Source: Methylobacterium sp.
GTDB lineage: Bacteria; Pseudomonadota; Alphaproteobacteria; Rhizobiales; Beijerinckiaceae
NCBI GenBank assembly: GCA_021154065.1
Contig: JAJKJG010000147.1
Coordinates: 1 to 5,649 of the forward strand
Direction of reading: 5' to 3'
Length of the DNA: 5,649 nucleotides
The position numbers and the translations under genes were made by a program. Below, piece after piece: positions 1-5,649 of the stretch; position 1 is the stretch's first letter, and each line of letters starts with the position of its first letter. The notes under the pieces are model-generated. The model saw only the letters and a list, made by a program, of their open reading frames with translations, did not search any database and had not been told where the DNA came from.

Positions 1-177
1 AAATACGCCAATTACGGCTACATCCTCGAGACCGGCCGGGTCGTCATGGACGGGCCGGCGAAATCGCTGCGCGAGAACGAGGACGTGAAGGAGTTCTATC
101 TCGGCATCGCCGAAGGCTCGAAGAAGAGCTTCCGGGAGGTGAAGAGCTACAAGCGCCGCAAGCGCTGGCTCGCCTGA
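1..177 (+). CDS. livF: LivF-family ABC transporter ATP-binding protein, C-terminal end (partial)
   Basis: Only the last 58 residues are in the window; the gene begins upstream. The visible part contains GYILETGRVVMDGPAKSL (residues 6-23) and then NEDVKEFYLG, the usual C-terminal end of LivF-type ATPases: the last beta strands after the H-loop, then the helix ending in 'YLG'. The Walker and signature motifs lie outside the window. After YLG comes a basic tail (SFREVKSYKRRKRWLA) that ordinary amino-acid LivF proteins usually lack. From family knowledge, such tails are seen in LivF-like ATPases encoded beside acyl-CoA or phenylacetate-CoA ligases, and a PaaK-like ligase follows at 775. The likely role is ATP hydrolysis on the cytoplasmic face of a branched-chain-amino-acid-type (HAAT) importer; the substrate is unknown and may be an aromatic or other organic acid. 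The stop TGA (175-177) is also the first three bases of an inverted repeat. Confidence 0.85.
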   Translation, partial: KYANYGYILETGRVVMDGPAKSLRENEDVKEFYLGIAEGSKKSFREVKSYKRRKRWLA

Positions 178-224
178 CGCGGCGACATCACGGGTGGGGG
201 CGGATCCGCGCCACCGCCGCGTCA
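175..224. repeat. Inverted repeat at convergent gene ends (possible bidirectional terminator)
   Basis: TGACGCGGCG (175-184) is a perfect 10-bp inverted match to CGCCGCGTCA (215-224). Inside the 30-base loop lies a perfect 10-bp palindrome, GCGGATCCGC (200-209), and a short GTGG/CCAC pair (194-197/211-214), so a branched hairpin can form. The left arm begins on the stop codon of the LivF-like gene and the right arm lies in the last codons of the convergent DUF29 gene. The position suits a shared terminator, but neither side carries a U-tract, so intrinsic termination is uncertain. Confidence 0.45.
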
Positions 225-676
225 AAATCGAATTCGCCGGCTGTCAGGTCCTCCAGCGAGAAGGGAGATCGGCCGGGGAGGTTCGGAGAAATTTCATCGC
301 CGTTGTCCAGCAAGTCCGCCTCTGCCCTCAACCGCGCCAGACCCCATAGCTCGTCCATGTCGACATTCTGGCGCATCGCACGAGTGAGGTTTTTCAGGAG
401 CTCGGCCCGGAACACGCGGACCTCGATCATCCACTTTCGATAAGCGCGAGCCTGCGGAACCGAGGCTGCCTTGAGCAAACGGACGAGAGCGAGTTGGATG
501 TAGCTCTCGACCTTGCTCAGCTCCGACTTGCCCACGTCCTCGATCTCCTCGGCGACGTTCTCCAGGTCGAGTTCGTTCGGCAGGTCGCGACCGGTTCGGG
601 CGAGCCGGCGCAGAGCAGCGGCCTGCTGCTTCGCCCAGGCGTAGACGTCGTCGTCATAGAGGCTGCGGCGATCCAT
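188..676 (-). CDS. DUF29 family protein
   Basis: This is a complete 162-residue protein of the DUF29 family, whose function is unknown. The diagnostic parts are the N-terminal SLYDDDVYAWAKQQAAALRR (residues 5-24) and LDLENVAEEIEDVGKSEL (36-53), followed by a helical middle with LVRLLKA (64-70) and a C-terminal P-rich turn before SLEDL (140-144). It is soluble, mostly helical and has no signal peptide. I chose the ATG at 676 because family members begin a few residues before the SLYxxD motif; an in-frame ATG at 712 would add 12 residues (MTLRALSRYPRA) that do not look like family sequence. A weak promoter-like pair on the minus strand (ATGACT at 712-707, 18 bases, TATCCT at 688-683) would start transcription close to 676. 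The gene converges on the LivF-like gene with a 10-bp gap and diverges from the ligase gene, so it is a single-gene unit inside an otherwise plus-strand region. Confidence 0.85.
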   Translation of the reverse strand: MDRRSLYDDDVYAWAKQQAAALRRLARTGRDLPNELDLENVAEEIEDVGKSELSKVESYIQLALVRLLKAASVPQARAYRKWMIEVRVFRAELLKNLTRAMRQNVDMDELWGLARLRAEADLLDNGDEISPNLPGRSPFSLEDLTAGEFDFDAAVARIRPHP

Positions 677-774
677 GGCCCGAGGATAACGCGAAAGCGC
701 CCGGAGAGTCATCGGCGGGCTTGACCCAGGCGTCGGGAGCCGGGAGCCTGCGGCGAGGCCGTACGAGACCGCCG

Positions 775-2007
775 ATGTCCGAACCGCATGATACGCGCGA
801 GACCCGCTCCCCCGCCGAGCGCGACGCCGAGCTCTTCGCCCGCCTTCCCGCCGTCCTCGAAGCGGCGATGCGGGCGCCGGCCTATGCGGAGCGGCTGCGC
901 GGCATCGATCCCCGCACGGTCACGAGCCGCGAGGCGCTTGCGCGCCTTCCGGTGCTGCGCAAATCCGAGCTGCCGGCGCTGCAGAAGGCCGATCCGCCGT
1001 TCGCCGGCTTCGTCCCGGCGCCGCCCTCGGCCTTCGGGCGTCTCTTCACCTCGCCCGGGCCGATCTTCGAGCCTGAAGGCTGGGGTCCCGACCCGTGGGG
1101 CGCGGCGCGCGCGCTCCACGCCATGGGCTTCGCCAAGGGCGACGTGGTGCTGAACACCTTCAGCTACCACCTCGTGCCGGGCGGCTTCATGATGGATTCG
1201 GGCGCCCGGGCGCTCGGCTGCGTCGTCATCCCGGCCGGTCCCGGCCAGACCGAGCAGCAGCTCGAGGTGATCGCCGCCTTCCGGCCGGTCGCCTATTGCG
1301 GCACGCCGGACTTCCTCAAGATTGTCCTCGATGCCGCAGCGAAAGCCGGCCGCGATGCCTCCTGCTTAAGGAAGGCGCTGGTCTCTGGCGCCGCCTTCCC
1401 GAAGTCCCTCCAGGAGGACATCGCCGGGCGCGGCGTCGACGCCTACCAGGCCTACGCGACCGCCGACATCGGCGTCATCGCCTATGAGACCGGGGCGCGC
1501 GCCGGCATGGTCGTCAACGAGGACCTGATCCTCGAGATCGTGCGGCCGGGCACCGGCGACCCGGTCCCCGAGGGCGATGTCGGCGAGGTCGTGGTCACGA
1601 ACCTCGATCCGCATCACCCGCAGATCCGCCTCGCGCTCGGCGACCTTACGGCGGCGCTCCCCGGCCCGAGCCCTTGCGGGCGCACCAACCTGCGCATCAA
1701 GGGCTGGATGGGCCGCGCCGATCAGACGACCAAGATCAAGGGCATGTTCGTACGCCCGGAGCAGGTGGCCGAGATCGGGCGGCGCCATCCCGAGCTCAAG
1801 CGCCTGCGCCTTATCGTGACCCGCGAGGCCGAGGCCGACGCGATGACGCTCGCGGCCGAGACCGCGGCTCCGACCGACGCCCTCAAAGCGGCGGTCGGGG
1901 CGACGCTGCAGGATCTCACCAAGCTCAAGGGCGCCGTCGATTTCGTCGTTCCGGGAAGCCTGCCGAACGACGGCAAGGTCATTGCCGACGAGCGCAAGAT
2001 CGACTGA
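775..2007 (+). CDS. PaaK-like acyl-CoA ligase (AMP-binding superfamily)
   Basis: This is a 410-residue member of the phenylacetate-CoA ligase (PaaK) branch of adenylate-forming enzymes, which join a carboxylic acid to CoA via an acyl-AMP; it should be cytoplasmic. Visible motifs: GDVVLNTFSYHLVPGG (122-137) and GARALGCVVIPAGPGQTEQQ (143-162), typical of PaaK; CGTPDFL (175-181); QAYATAD (225-231) in place of YGxTE; GDLTA (289-293), the A7-like GD; GRADQTTKIKGMFVRPEQ (313-330), the A8 hinge; and NDGKV (398-402), with the C-terminal lysine at 401. The P-loop is unusual: the expected TSGTTG reads TSPGPIFEPEG (92-102). I chose ATG 775; a TTG at 721 would add 18 non-conserved residues, and there is no clear ribosome-binding site at either. 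With the LivF-like gene upstream it probably forms an uptake-plus-activation unit, split by the DUF29 gene. The substrate cannot be read from the sequence; phenylacetate itself is not shown. Confidence 0.8.
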   Translation: MSEPHDTRETRSPAERDAELFARLPAVLEAAMRAPAYAERLRGIDPRTVTSREALARLPVLRKSELPALQKADPPFAGFVPAPPSAFGRLFTSPGPIFEPEGWGPDPWGAARALHAMGFAKGDVVLNTFSYHLVPGGFMMDSGARALGCVVIPAGPGQTEQQLEVIAAFRPVAYCGTPDFLKIVLDAAAKAGRDASCLRKALVSGAAFPKSLQEDIAGRGVDAYQAYATADIGVIAYETGARAGMVVNEDLILEIVRPGTGDPVPEGDVGEVVVTNLDPHHPQIRLALGDLTAALPGPSPCGRTNLRIKGWMGRADQTTKIKGMFVRPEQVAEIGRRHPELKRLRLIVTREAEADAMTLAAETAAPTDALKAAVGATLQDLTKLKGAVDFVVPGSLPNDGKVIADERKID

Positions 2008-2017
2008 CCGCGGCCGG

Positions 2018-2043
2018 CCGCCCTCCGGGGCCCGGCGGGGCGG
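2018..2043 (+). terminator. GC-rich hairpin after the ligase gene (weak terminator candidate)
   Basis: CCGCCC (2018-2023) pairs with GGGCGG (2038-2043) around a 14-base GC-rich loop, 10 bases after the ligase stop. No T-run follows, so it lacks half of an intrinsic terminator. In sequence this rich in G and C, a 6-bp stem can occur by chance. Confidence 0.22.
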
Positions 2044-2074
2044 TGGATCGGGAACCCATCGCCCGAATCGTGAA

Positions 2075-2102
2075 TTGACCGCTCGGCCCGGGCCCATAGA
2101 GT
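2075..2102 (+). promoter_or_regulatory. Candidate sigma-70-type promoter for the TPR/hydrolase pair
   Basis: TTGACC (2075-2080; five of six match TTGACA) is followed after 16 bases by TAGAGT (2097-2102; four of six match TATAAT). Transcription would start about 7 bases later, at or next to the A of the ATG at 2109. No Shine-Dalgarno sequence precedes that ATG, which fits a leaderless transcript. It sits in the 101-bp gap after the ligase gene. Match quality is moderate and the site is predicted only by eye. Confidence 0.42.
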
Positions 2103-2108
2103 ACCGCC

Positions 2109-2705
2109 ATGCGCCGTCATGCTTTTCTGCTCGCCTTGCTTCTCGCCTCTGCACCGGGAGCGGCGCTCGCGCAGGCCAAGGCCGCCGATCCGAAACCCCA
2201 GACCGAGCCCGCAAAGCCGCGCAAGCCCGCCACCCTCGACGAGCTTTTCACGCGGCTTGCCGGTGCCAAGGACGAGGGCGAGGCGAACGGCGTCGCGAAC
2301 CTGATCGAGCGGCGCTGGGCGCGCTCCGGCAGCGACACCGCCGATCTGCTGATGAGCCGGGCCGAGGAGGCGCTGAAGGCGAAGGAGTTTCCGCTCGCCG
2401 TCGAGCTCCTCGACCGGGTGCTGACGCTGCGCCCCGAATGGGCCGAGGCCTGGCATCGCCGGGCGACGGCCTTCTTCCTCCTCGACGATCCGGTGAGCGC
2501 GATCGCCGACATCCAGCGCGTGCTGACGATGGAGCCGCGCCATTTCGGCGCCTGGGCCGGGCTCGGCCACATCTACGTGTCGGGCGGCGACAAGAAGCGC
2601 GCGCTCGAAGCCTATCGCAAGGCGCTCGCCATCCACCCCTACCTGCCGAAGCTCCGCGAGGCGATCGAGCGCCTCACGCCCGAGATCGACGGCCGCGACA
2701 TCTGA
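2109..2705 (+). CDS. Exported tetratricopeptide-repeat (TPR) protein
   Basis: This 198-residue protein has a clear signal peptide: RRH, a hydrophobic core (AFLLALLLASAPGAAL, 5-20) and a likely cleavage site after ALA at 21. The mature protein would be periplasmic. A linker rich in proline, lysine and alanine (about 23-42) leads into a helical domain with three consecutive TPR units: about 76-109, ending LTLRP; 110-143, ending LTMEP; and 144-177, ending LAIHP. The spacing is exactly 34 residues, with the usual W/A/G/Y/A/P positions. TPRs form a helical scaffold for protein-protein contacts; no enzyme motif is visible, so a scaffold or envelope-assembly role is an inference. The ATG at 2109 is the only start that keeps the signal peptide whole. 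The hydrolase gene begins 15 bp after its stop, so the two are probably co-transcribed. Confidence 0.88.
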   Translation: MRRHAFLLALLLASAPGAALAQAKAADPKPQTEPAKPRKPATLDELFTRLAGAKDEGEANGVANLIERRWARSGSDTADLLMSRAEEALKAKEFPLAVELLDRVLTLRPEWAEAWHRRATAFFLLDDPVSAIADIQRVLTMEPRHFGAWAGLGHIYVSGGDKKRALEAYRKALAIHPYLPKLREAIERLTPEIDGRDI

Positions 2706-2720
2706 TCCCGCCGGCTGGCG

Positions 2721-3679
2721 ATGAGGCTTCTCGCCGTCGTGCTCGCCGGGACCGTGCTGCTGTTGCTGTGCGGCGCCGTCGCGACCCTGGTGATCGCCCG
2801 CGTCATCGAGACGCGCTATCCGCCGGCCGGCCGCTTCATCGAGGTCGCGGGCGGGCGCCTGCACGTCGTCGAGATGGCGCCGCAGGGGCGCGAGCCCGAG
2901 GCGACCGTGCTTCTCCTGCACGGCGCCTCCGGCTCCTCGGGCGATCCCATGACGGCGCTCGGCGAGCGGCTGGCGCGGCGCTTCCGGGTCGTCGCCGTCG
3001 ACCGTCCGGGCAGCGGCTGGAGCGACCGCATCGGCGGCGCCGAGGCGGCCTCGCCGGCGACGCAGGCGCGGGTCATCCGCGCGGCGCTCCGGGAAATCGG
3101 CATCGAGCGCGTGATCGTCGTCGGCCATTCCTGGGCCGGGGCGCTCGCCCTGAACCTCGCGCTCGACCACGCCGATCTCGTTTCGGGGCTGGTGCTGCTC
3201 GCGCCGGTGAGCCATCCCTGGCCCGGCGGCGGCATCTCCTGGTACTACGGCCCGGCGACCTGGCCGGTCGCGGGGCGGCTCCTCACCTGGACGCTCGCGA
3301 CGCCCGCCGGGCTCCTCCTGATGGGGCCGACCGTTGGCGTCGTGTTCGCGCCGCAGGCGCCCCCGCCCGACTATGTCGCACGATCGCGCAGCCGCTCGTG
3401 CTGCGCCCGGGTGCGTTCCGGGCGAATGCCGAGGACGTGTCCGGCCTCTACGCCTTCGTCGTCGAGCAGAGCCGGCGCTACGGCGCGATCCGCGTCCCGA
3501 CCGCGATCGTCTCGGGCGACGCCGACACGATCGTCTGGACGAACCTGCACTCGCGCTCGCTCGAGCGCGAGATCCCGGGCGCGCTGCTCGTCGTCCTCTC
3601 CGGCGTCGGCCATATGCCGCACCACGCCGCGCCGGACATCGTCGCACGCGAGATCGAGGCCGTGGCGGCAAGGCCATAG
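2721..3679 (+). pseudogene. Membrane-anchored alpha/beta hydrolase, broken by a frameshift
   Basis: The gene encodes an alpha/beta-hydrolase fold protein of about 319-320 residues if repaired. The first frame gives an N-terminal hydrophobic anchor (about 4-26), the oxyanion-hole segment LLLHGASGSS (64-73), DRPGSG (94-99) and the nucleophile elbow VVGHSWAG, with Ser137 as nucleophile. After PPPDYVA (to codon 3378) this frame turns into Arg/Ser-rich nonsense that runs on to 3968. The homologous continuation resumes in the frame two bases later: IAQPLVLRPGAFRANAEDV, then the catalytic-acid segment SGDADTIV (Asp codon 3524) and GVGHMPHH with the catalytic His codon at 3611, ending at TAG 3677-3679. 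A net loss of one base, or of four (one GCGC within a GCGCGC run), near 3376-3384 explains it. As read, no protein would carry the full Ser-Asp-His triad. It is either a recent pseudogene or a sequencing error in GC-rich DNA. The reaction (ester, lactone or epoxide cleavage) cannot be told. It lies 15 bp after the TPR gene. Confidence 0.85.
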
Positions 3680-3808
3680 GCGGACAACGGCCCAGCCCCA
3701 GCCGCCGTGGCATCTCTCGAACGGAGCCATGGACAAAGTCGAGCTGCGCCGCTTAACTTTGCTCGTTCTTCAATTTGTTCCGCCTGCTGGTCCGACCTCG
3801 GGGGCAGA

Positions 3809-5014
3809 ATGGCAAACGCGATTGGGAACGGTGGCGTCGCCACCGGTATCGTCACTCCGCCGAGCAAGGGCAGCTTGCTTTCCGAACAGCGCCTCCCGGC
3901 CCTCGCGGCGCGGCTCGGCGCCTTCGTCGCCGGTCTCGTCGGACCGGTTCGCCTCGGCAACAGGGTGATCGTCGCCGGTCACGCCGATGTCCGCGAGGTC
4001 TTGGCTCGCGACTTGGATTTTCGCATTGCGCCGGTCAACGAGGCCCGGATCGACGCGGTGAACGGCCCCTTCGTCCTCGGCATGGATAGAGGTGCGCAGC
4101 TCGTGCGCGAGCGCGGAGCGCTCTACGAGGCTTTGGCGGCGGTCGATCTCGCGCCGATCCGCGAGGCCGTCGCCGAAGAGGCGGCGAAGCGCGTGTCGGC
4201 AGCCGCCGGGACGATCGACGTGGTGAACGGGTACGCCCGGCCGATCGCGGCGCAGACGGCGAGACGCCTGTTCGGCATCTCGGGGCCGGATGAGCGCACC
4301 TTCGTGGATGTGGCGCGGGCGATCTTCGCGCATATCTTCCTCAACCTCTCCGGCGACAAGGTCGTCGCCGATCGCGCCTTGCGCGCCTCGGCACTCATGC
4401 GCGCCTGGTTCGACGAGGAGATCGGGAAGCGACGGGCGTCGGGCGAGCTTGGGACCGACATGATGGGCGCGCTCATGCGGCGCGGCGACCTCGACAAGGA
4501 CGACGGCGTCAGGCGCATCCTTGGCGGCATGCTCGTCGGCAGCATCGACACGACGGCGAGCTCGGTTGCGAAAATCGCCGCCGTCATCGGCCGCGACAAA
4601 GATCTCGCCGCCCGCGTCGCCGCCGACGTCGAGGACGAGGCTCGGCTCGCCGGCTGGTGCCGGGAAGCGCTGCGGCGCTGGCCGCACAATCCCATCGTGC
4701 TTCGTCAGGCGGTCGCGCCGACGCGGCTCGGCGACTGCGAAATCAAGGCGAACGATCAGATCTTCGTCTGGACCCAGGCGGCGATGCTCGACCCGTCCGC
4801 TTTCCCGAATCCGCAGGAGCTCCGGCCGGATCGGCCCGCCGCCGCCTATCTGCATTTCGGCGGCGGGCTCCACCCTTGCGCCGGCCGGGTCGTCAACGCG
4901 TTCCAAATCCCGCTGCTCGTCGGAGCGCTCGTGAGGCGCGGGATCAAGTCGGTCGGCTCTGTCGAATGGGCCGGCCCCTTTCCCGATCACGTCACGGTCG
5001 AATTCGAGCGGTGA
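3809..5014 (+). CDS. Cytochrome P450
   Basis: This is a complete 401-residue soluble bacterial P450, of usual class length. Core motifs in order: LGMDRGAQ (90-97), in the B-C region; the I-helix GSIDTT (244-249), with Asp247-Thr248 for proton delivery; EALR (286-289), the ExxR pair; a meander ending DRP (341-343); and the heme loop FGGGLHPCAG (350-359) with thiolate ligand Cys357. The spacing of I-helix, ExxR and Cys matches typical bacterial P450s. There is no membrane anchor. P450s insert oxygen or rearrange substrates; no substrate can be inferred. The start ATG 3809 follows GGGGG at 3800-3804, a weak ribosome-binding site. The reading frame is open back to 3707, but those residues do not look like P450 sequence. 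The upstream 129-bp spacer has an AT-rich patch (3753-3779) that may hold a promoter, though no good hexamer pair is seen. No ferredoxin or reductase gene is in view. The next gene starts 5 bp after the stop, suggesting translational coupling. Confidence 0.93.
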   Translation: MANAIGNGGVATGIVTPPSKGSLLSEQRLPALAARLGAFVAGLVGPVRLGNRVIVAGHADVREVLARDLDFRIAPVNEARIDAVNGPFVLGMDRGAQLVRERGALYEALAAVDLAPIREAVAEEAAKRVSAAAGTIDVVNGYARPIAAQTARRLFGISGPDERTFVDVARAIFAHIFLNLSGDKVVADRALRASALMRAWFDEEIGKRRASGELGTDMMGALMRRGDLDKDDGVRRILGGMLVGSIDTTASSVAKIAAVIGRDKDLAARVAADVEDEARLAGWCREALRRWPHNPIVLRQAVAPTRLGDCEIKANDQIFVWTQAAMLDPSAFPNPQELRPDRPAAAYLHFGGGLHPCAGRVVNAFQIPLLVGALVRRGIKSVGSVEWAGPFPDHVTVEFER

Positions 5015-5019
5015 CCCTC

Positions 5020-5649
5020 ATGAGCCATGCTCTTTCAACCTTCATCGCGCCGTTGCGCCCCGACCGCATCGGCGACGCGGAAGCGGCAATCGACCTTCTC
5101 GGCAACCCGGCGAGGCAGGACATCAAGGCCGCGCTCGACCGTCTCGAGCCGCCACCCGGCACGCCCGCCGAAGCCGCGGTCCCGCCCGACGAATTCGTCG
5201 GAACGCATTTTGCGAGCCTGCACGCCATTCGCTCGAGCGACGGCAAGCGCGCCTACATCCTTCTCGAGTTCTCCGCCGACGGCACGCCTGAAGACGCGCT
5301 GCGGCGAGTGCTCGACGCGATCGGCGAGCGCCTCAGGCCGGTCTTCATGCTGGCGCAGGATTGGCGGGACGGCGCCGACCTCGCTTCCTATTTGACGGGC
5401 CACCGGGTCGACGTCGGAAGCGGTTTCTTCGACAATCCCGGCGTCGCCTTCGCCGGCACCCCCGGCATGACGGTCGGCCGCATCCGGGCGGAAGGGAAGC
5501 TGGCGACCGACGCCGCAGAGTTGCTCGACGCCCATAGGGAGCCGATGGCCGCGTTTGCGCGCCTGCAGGACGTACGGTCGAAGCTCCCGGCCGAGCATGC
5601 CTACGCCCTGCTTCCCGCCCCCGGGCAGGCGCCTTTCGAGCCGCTTTCG
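5020..5649 (+). CDS. Unrecognised protein coupled to the P450 (N-terminal 210 residues, partial)
   Basis: The reading frame opens with ATG 5020 and has no stop before the window ends, giving 210 residues with the same G/C-ending codons as the P450. I do not recognise the family with certainty. A helical start (about 17-42) leads through a Pro/Ala-rich linker (43-57) to GTHFASLHAI (61-70), KRAYILLEFSADG (76-88) and a helix (90-104), then RPVFMLAQDW (106-115). This beta-alpha-beta order suggests a ferredoxin-like or dimeric alpha/beta-barrel fold, as in Dyp-type peroxidases and related proteins; this is inference only. Next come YLTGHRV (124-130), a glycine/aromatic stretch (GSGFFDNPG, 133-141), PGMTVGRIRAEGKL (148-161) and a helix to about 186. 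No signal peptide, transmembrane segment or nucleotide-binding motif is visible. It begins 5 bp after the P450 stop, so a joint function such as peroxide or radical chemistry, or substrate supply to the P450, is plausible but unproven. Confidence 0.75.
   Translation, partial: MSHALSTFIAPLRPDRIGDAEAAIDLLGNPARQDIKAALDRLEPPPGTPAEAAVPPDEFVGTHFASLHAIRSSDGKRAYILLEFSADGTPEDALRRVLDAIGERLRPVFMLAQDWRDGADLASYLTGHRVDVGSGFFDNPGVAFAGTPGMTVGRIRAEGKLATDAAELLDAHREPMAAFARLQDVRSKLPAEHAYALLPAPGQAPFEPLS

Noticed and set aside
721..767. TTGACC at 721-726 as a -35 box for the ligase gene
   Set aside because: No -10-like hexamer lies 15-19 bases downstream; the nearest (TACGAG at 762) is 35 bases away.
721..774. 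TTG start for the ligase at 721
   Set aside because: The 18 added residues (MTQASGAGSLRRGRTRPP) are not family-like, and ATG 775 begins a plausible N-terminus.
1982..3376. The upstream part of the plus-strand frame that ends at 3679
   Set aside because: Only the portion after about 3377 reads as hydrolase; before that it is an Arg/Ala-rich shadow of the TPR and hydrolase genes.
3363..3395. Programmed ribosomal frameshift in the hydrolase
   Set aside because: No slippery heptamer or evident downstream stimulatory structure is visible, and the family is normally encoded in one frame.
1722..3713. A 663-codon open frame on the minus strand
   Set aside because: It is Arg/Pro/Gly-rich low-complexity sequence, runs antisense across three genes with clear homology, and is kept open only by high GC.
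3753..3780. Promoter in the AT-rich patch before the P450 (TTAACT at 3753-3758)
   Set aside because: The best -10 at usable spacing (TTGTTC, 3775-3780) is a poor match; a promoter may exist here but the bases do not support a call.
3384..3968. The continuation of the hydrolase's first frame past the shift
   Set aside because: It is Arg/Ser-rich, has no family features and overlaps the start of the P450; it results from the frameshift. A start at 3729 (MDKVELRRLT) in this frame was also considered and dropped for the same reason.
3770..4990. A 406-codon open frame antisense to the P450
   Set aside because: Its composition is that of an antisense shadow, and the plus strand encodes a complete P450 with all core motifs.
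5027..5395. A 122-codon frame starting at the second ATG after the P450
   Set aside because: It is Arg/Ser/Pro-rich; the frame from ATG 5020 has proper codon bias and stays open to the window end.

Overview
The window is GC-rich throughout, with G or C in most third codon positions. Its gene content is that of a high-GC alphaproteobacterium, most likely of the Hyphomicrobiales (Rhizobiales). That placement is an inference from codon bias, the DUF29 gene and the LivF-like/PaaK-like pairing; no marker gene is present. There are no RNA genes, insertion sequences or CRISPR arrays.

Left part (1-2007): the 3' end of a LivF-family ABC-transporter ATPase, then a convergent minus-strand DUF29 gene, then a plus-strand acyl-CoA-ligase-like gene of the PaaK (phenylacetate-CoA ligase) superfamily. 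LivF-type ATPases with a basic C-terminal tail are often encoded beside such ligases, so the two plus-strand genes probably serve uptake and CoA activation of an aromatic or other carboxylic acid. The DUF29 gene interrupts the pair on the opposite strand. A 10-bp inverted repeat lies exactly at the convergent gene ends.

Middle part (2008-3679): a short GC-rich spacer with a promoter-like TTGACC/TAGAGT pair placed so that the transcript may be leaderless. It is followed by a small exported TPR protein and, 15 bp later, an N-terminally anchored alpha/beta hydrolase. The hydrolase is split by a clear reading-frame shift near 3376-3384: the nucleophile is encoded in one frame and the acid and histidine in another. 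The gene is either a recent pseudogene or contains a base-calling error.

Right part (3680-5649): a 129-bp spacer with a small AT-rich patch, a complete bacterial cytochrome P450 with all core motifs, and, after only 5 bp, a gene running off the window edge whose product I do not recognise. The tight spacing suggests the P450 and this unknown protein are co-translated and work together. This pair is the best candidate for something undescribed, but the partner is cut off and its family cannot be fixed from sequence alone.
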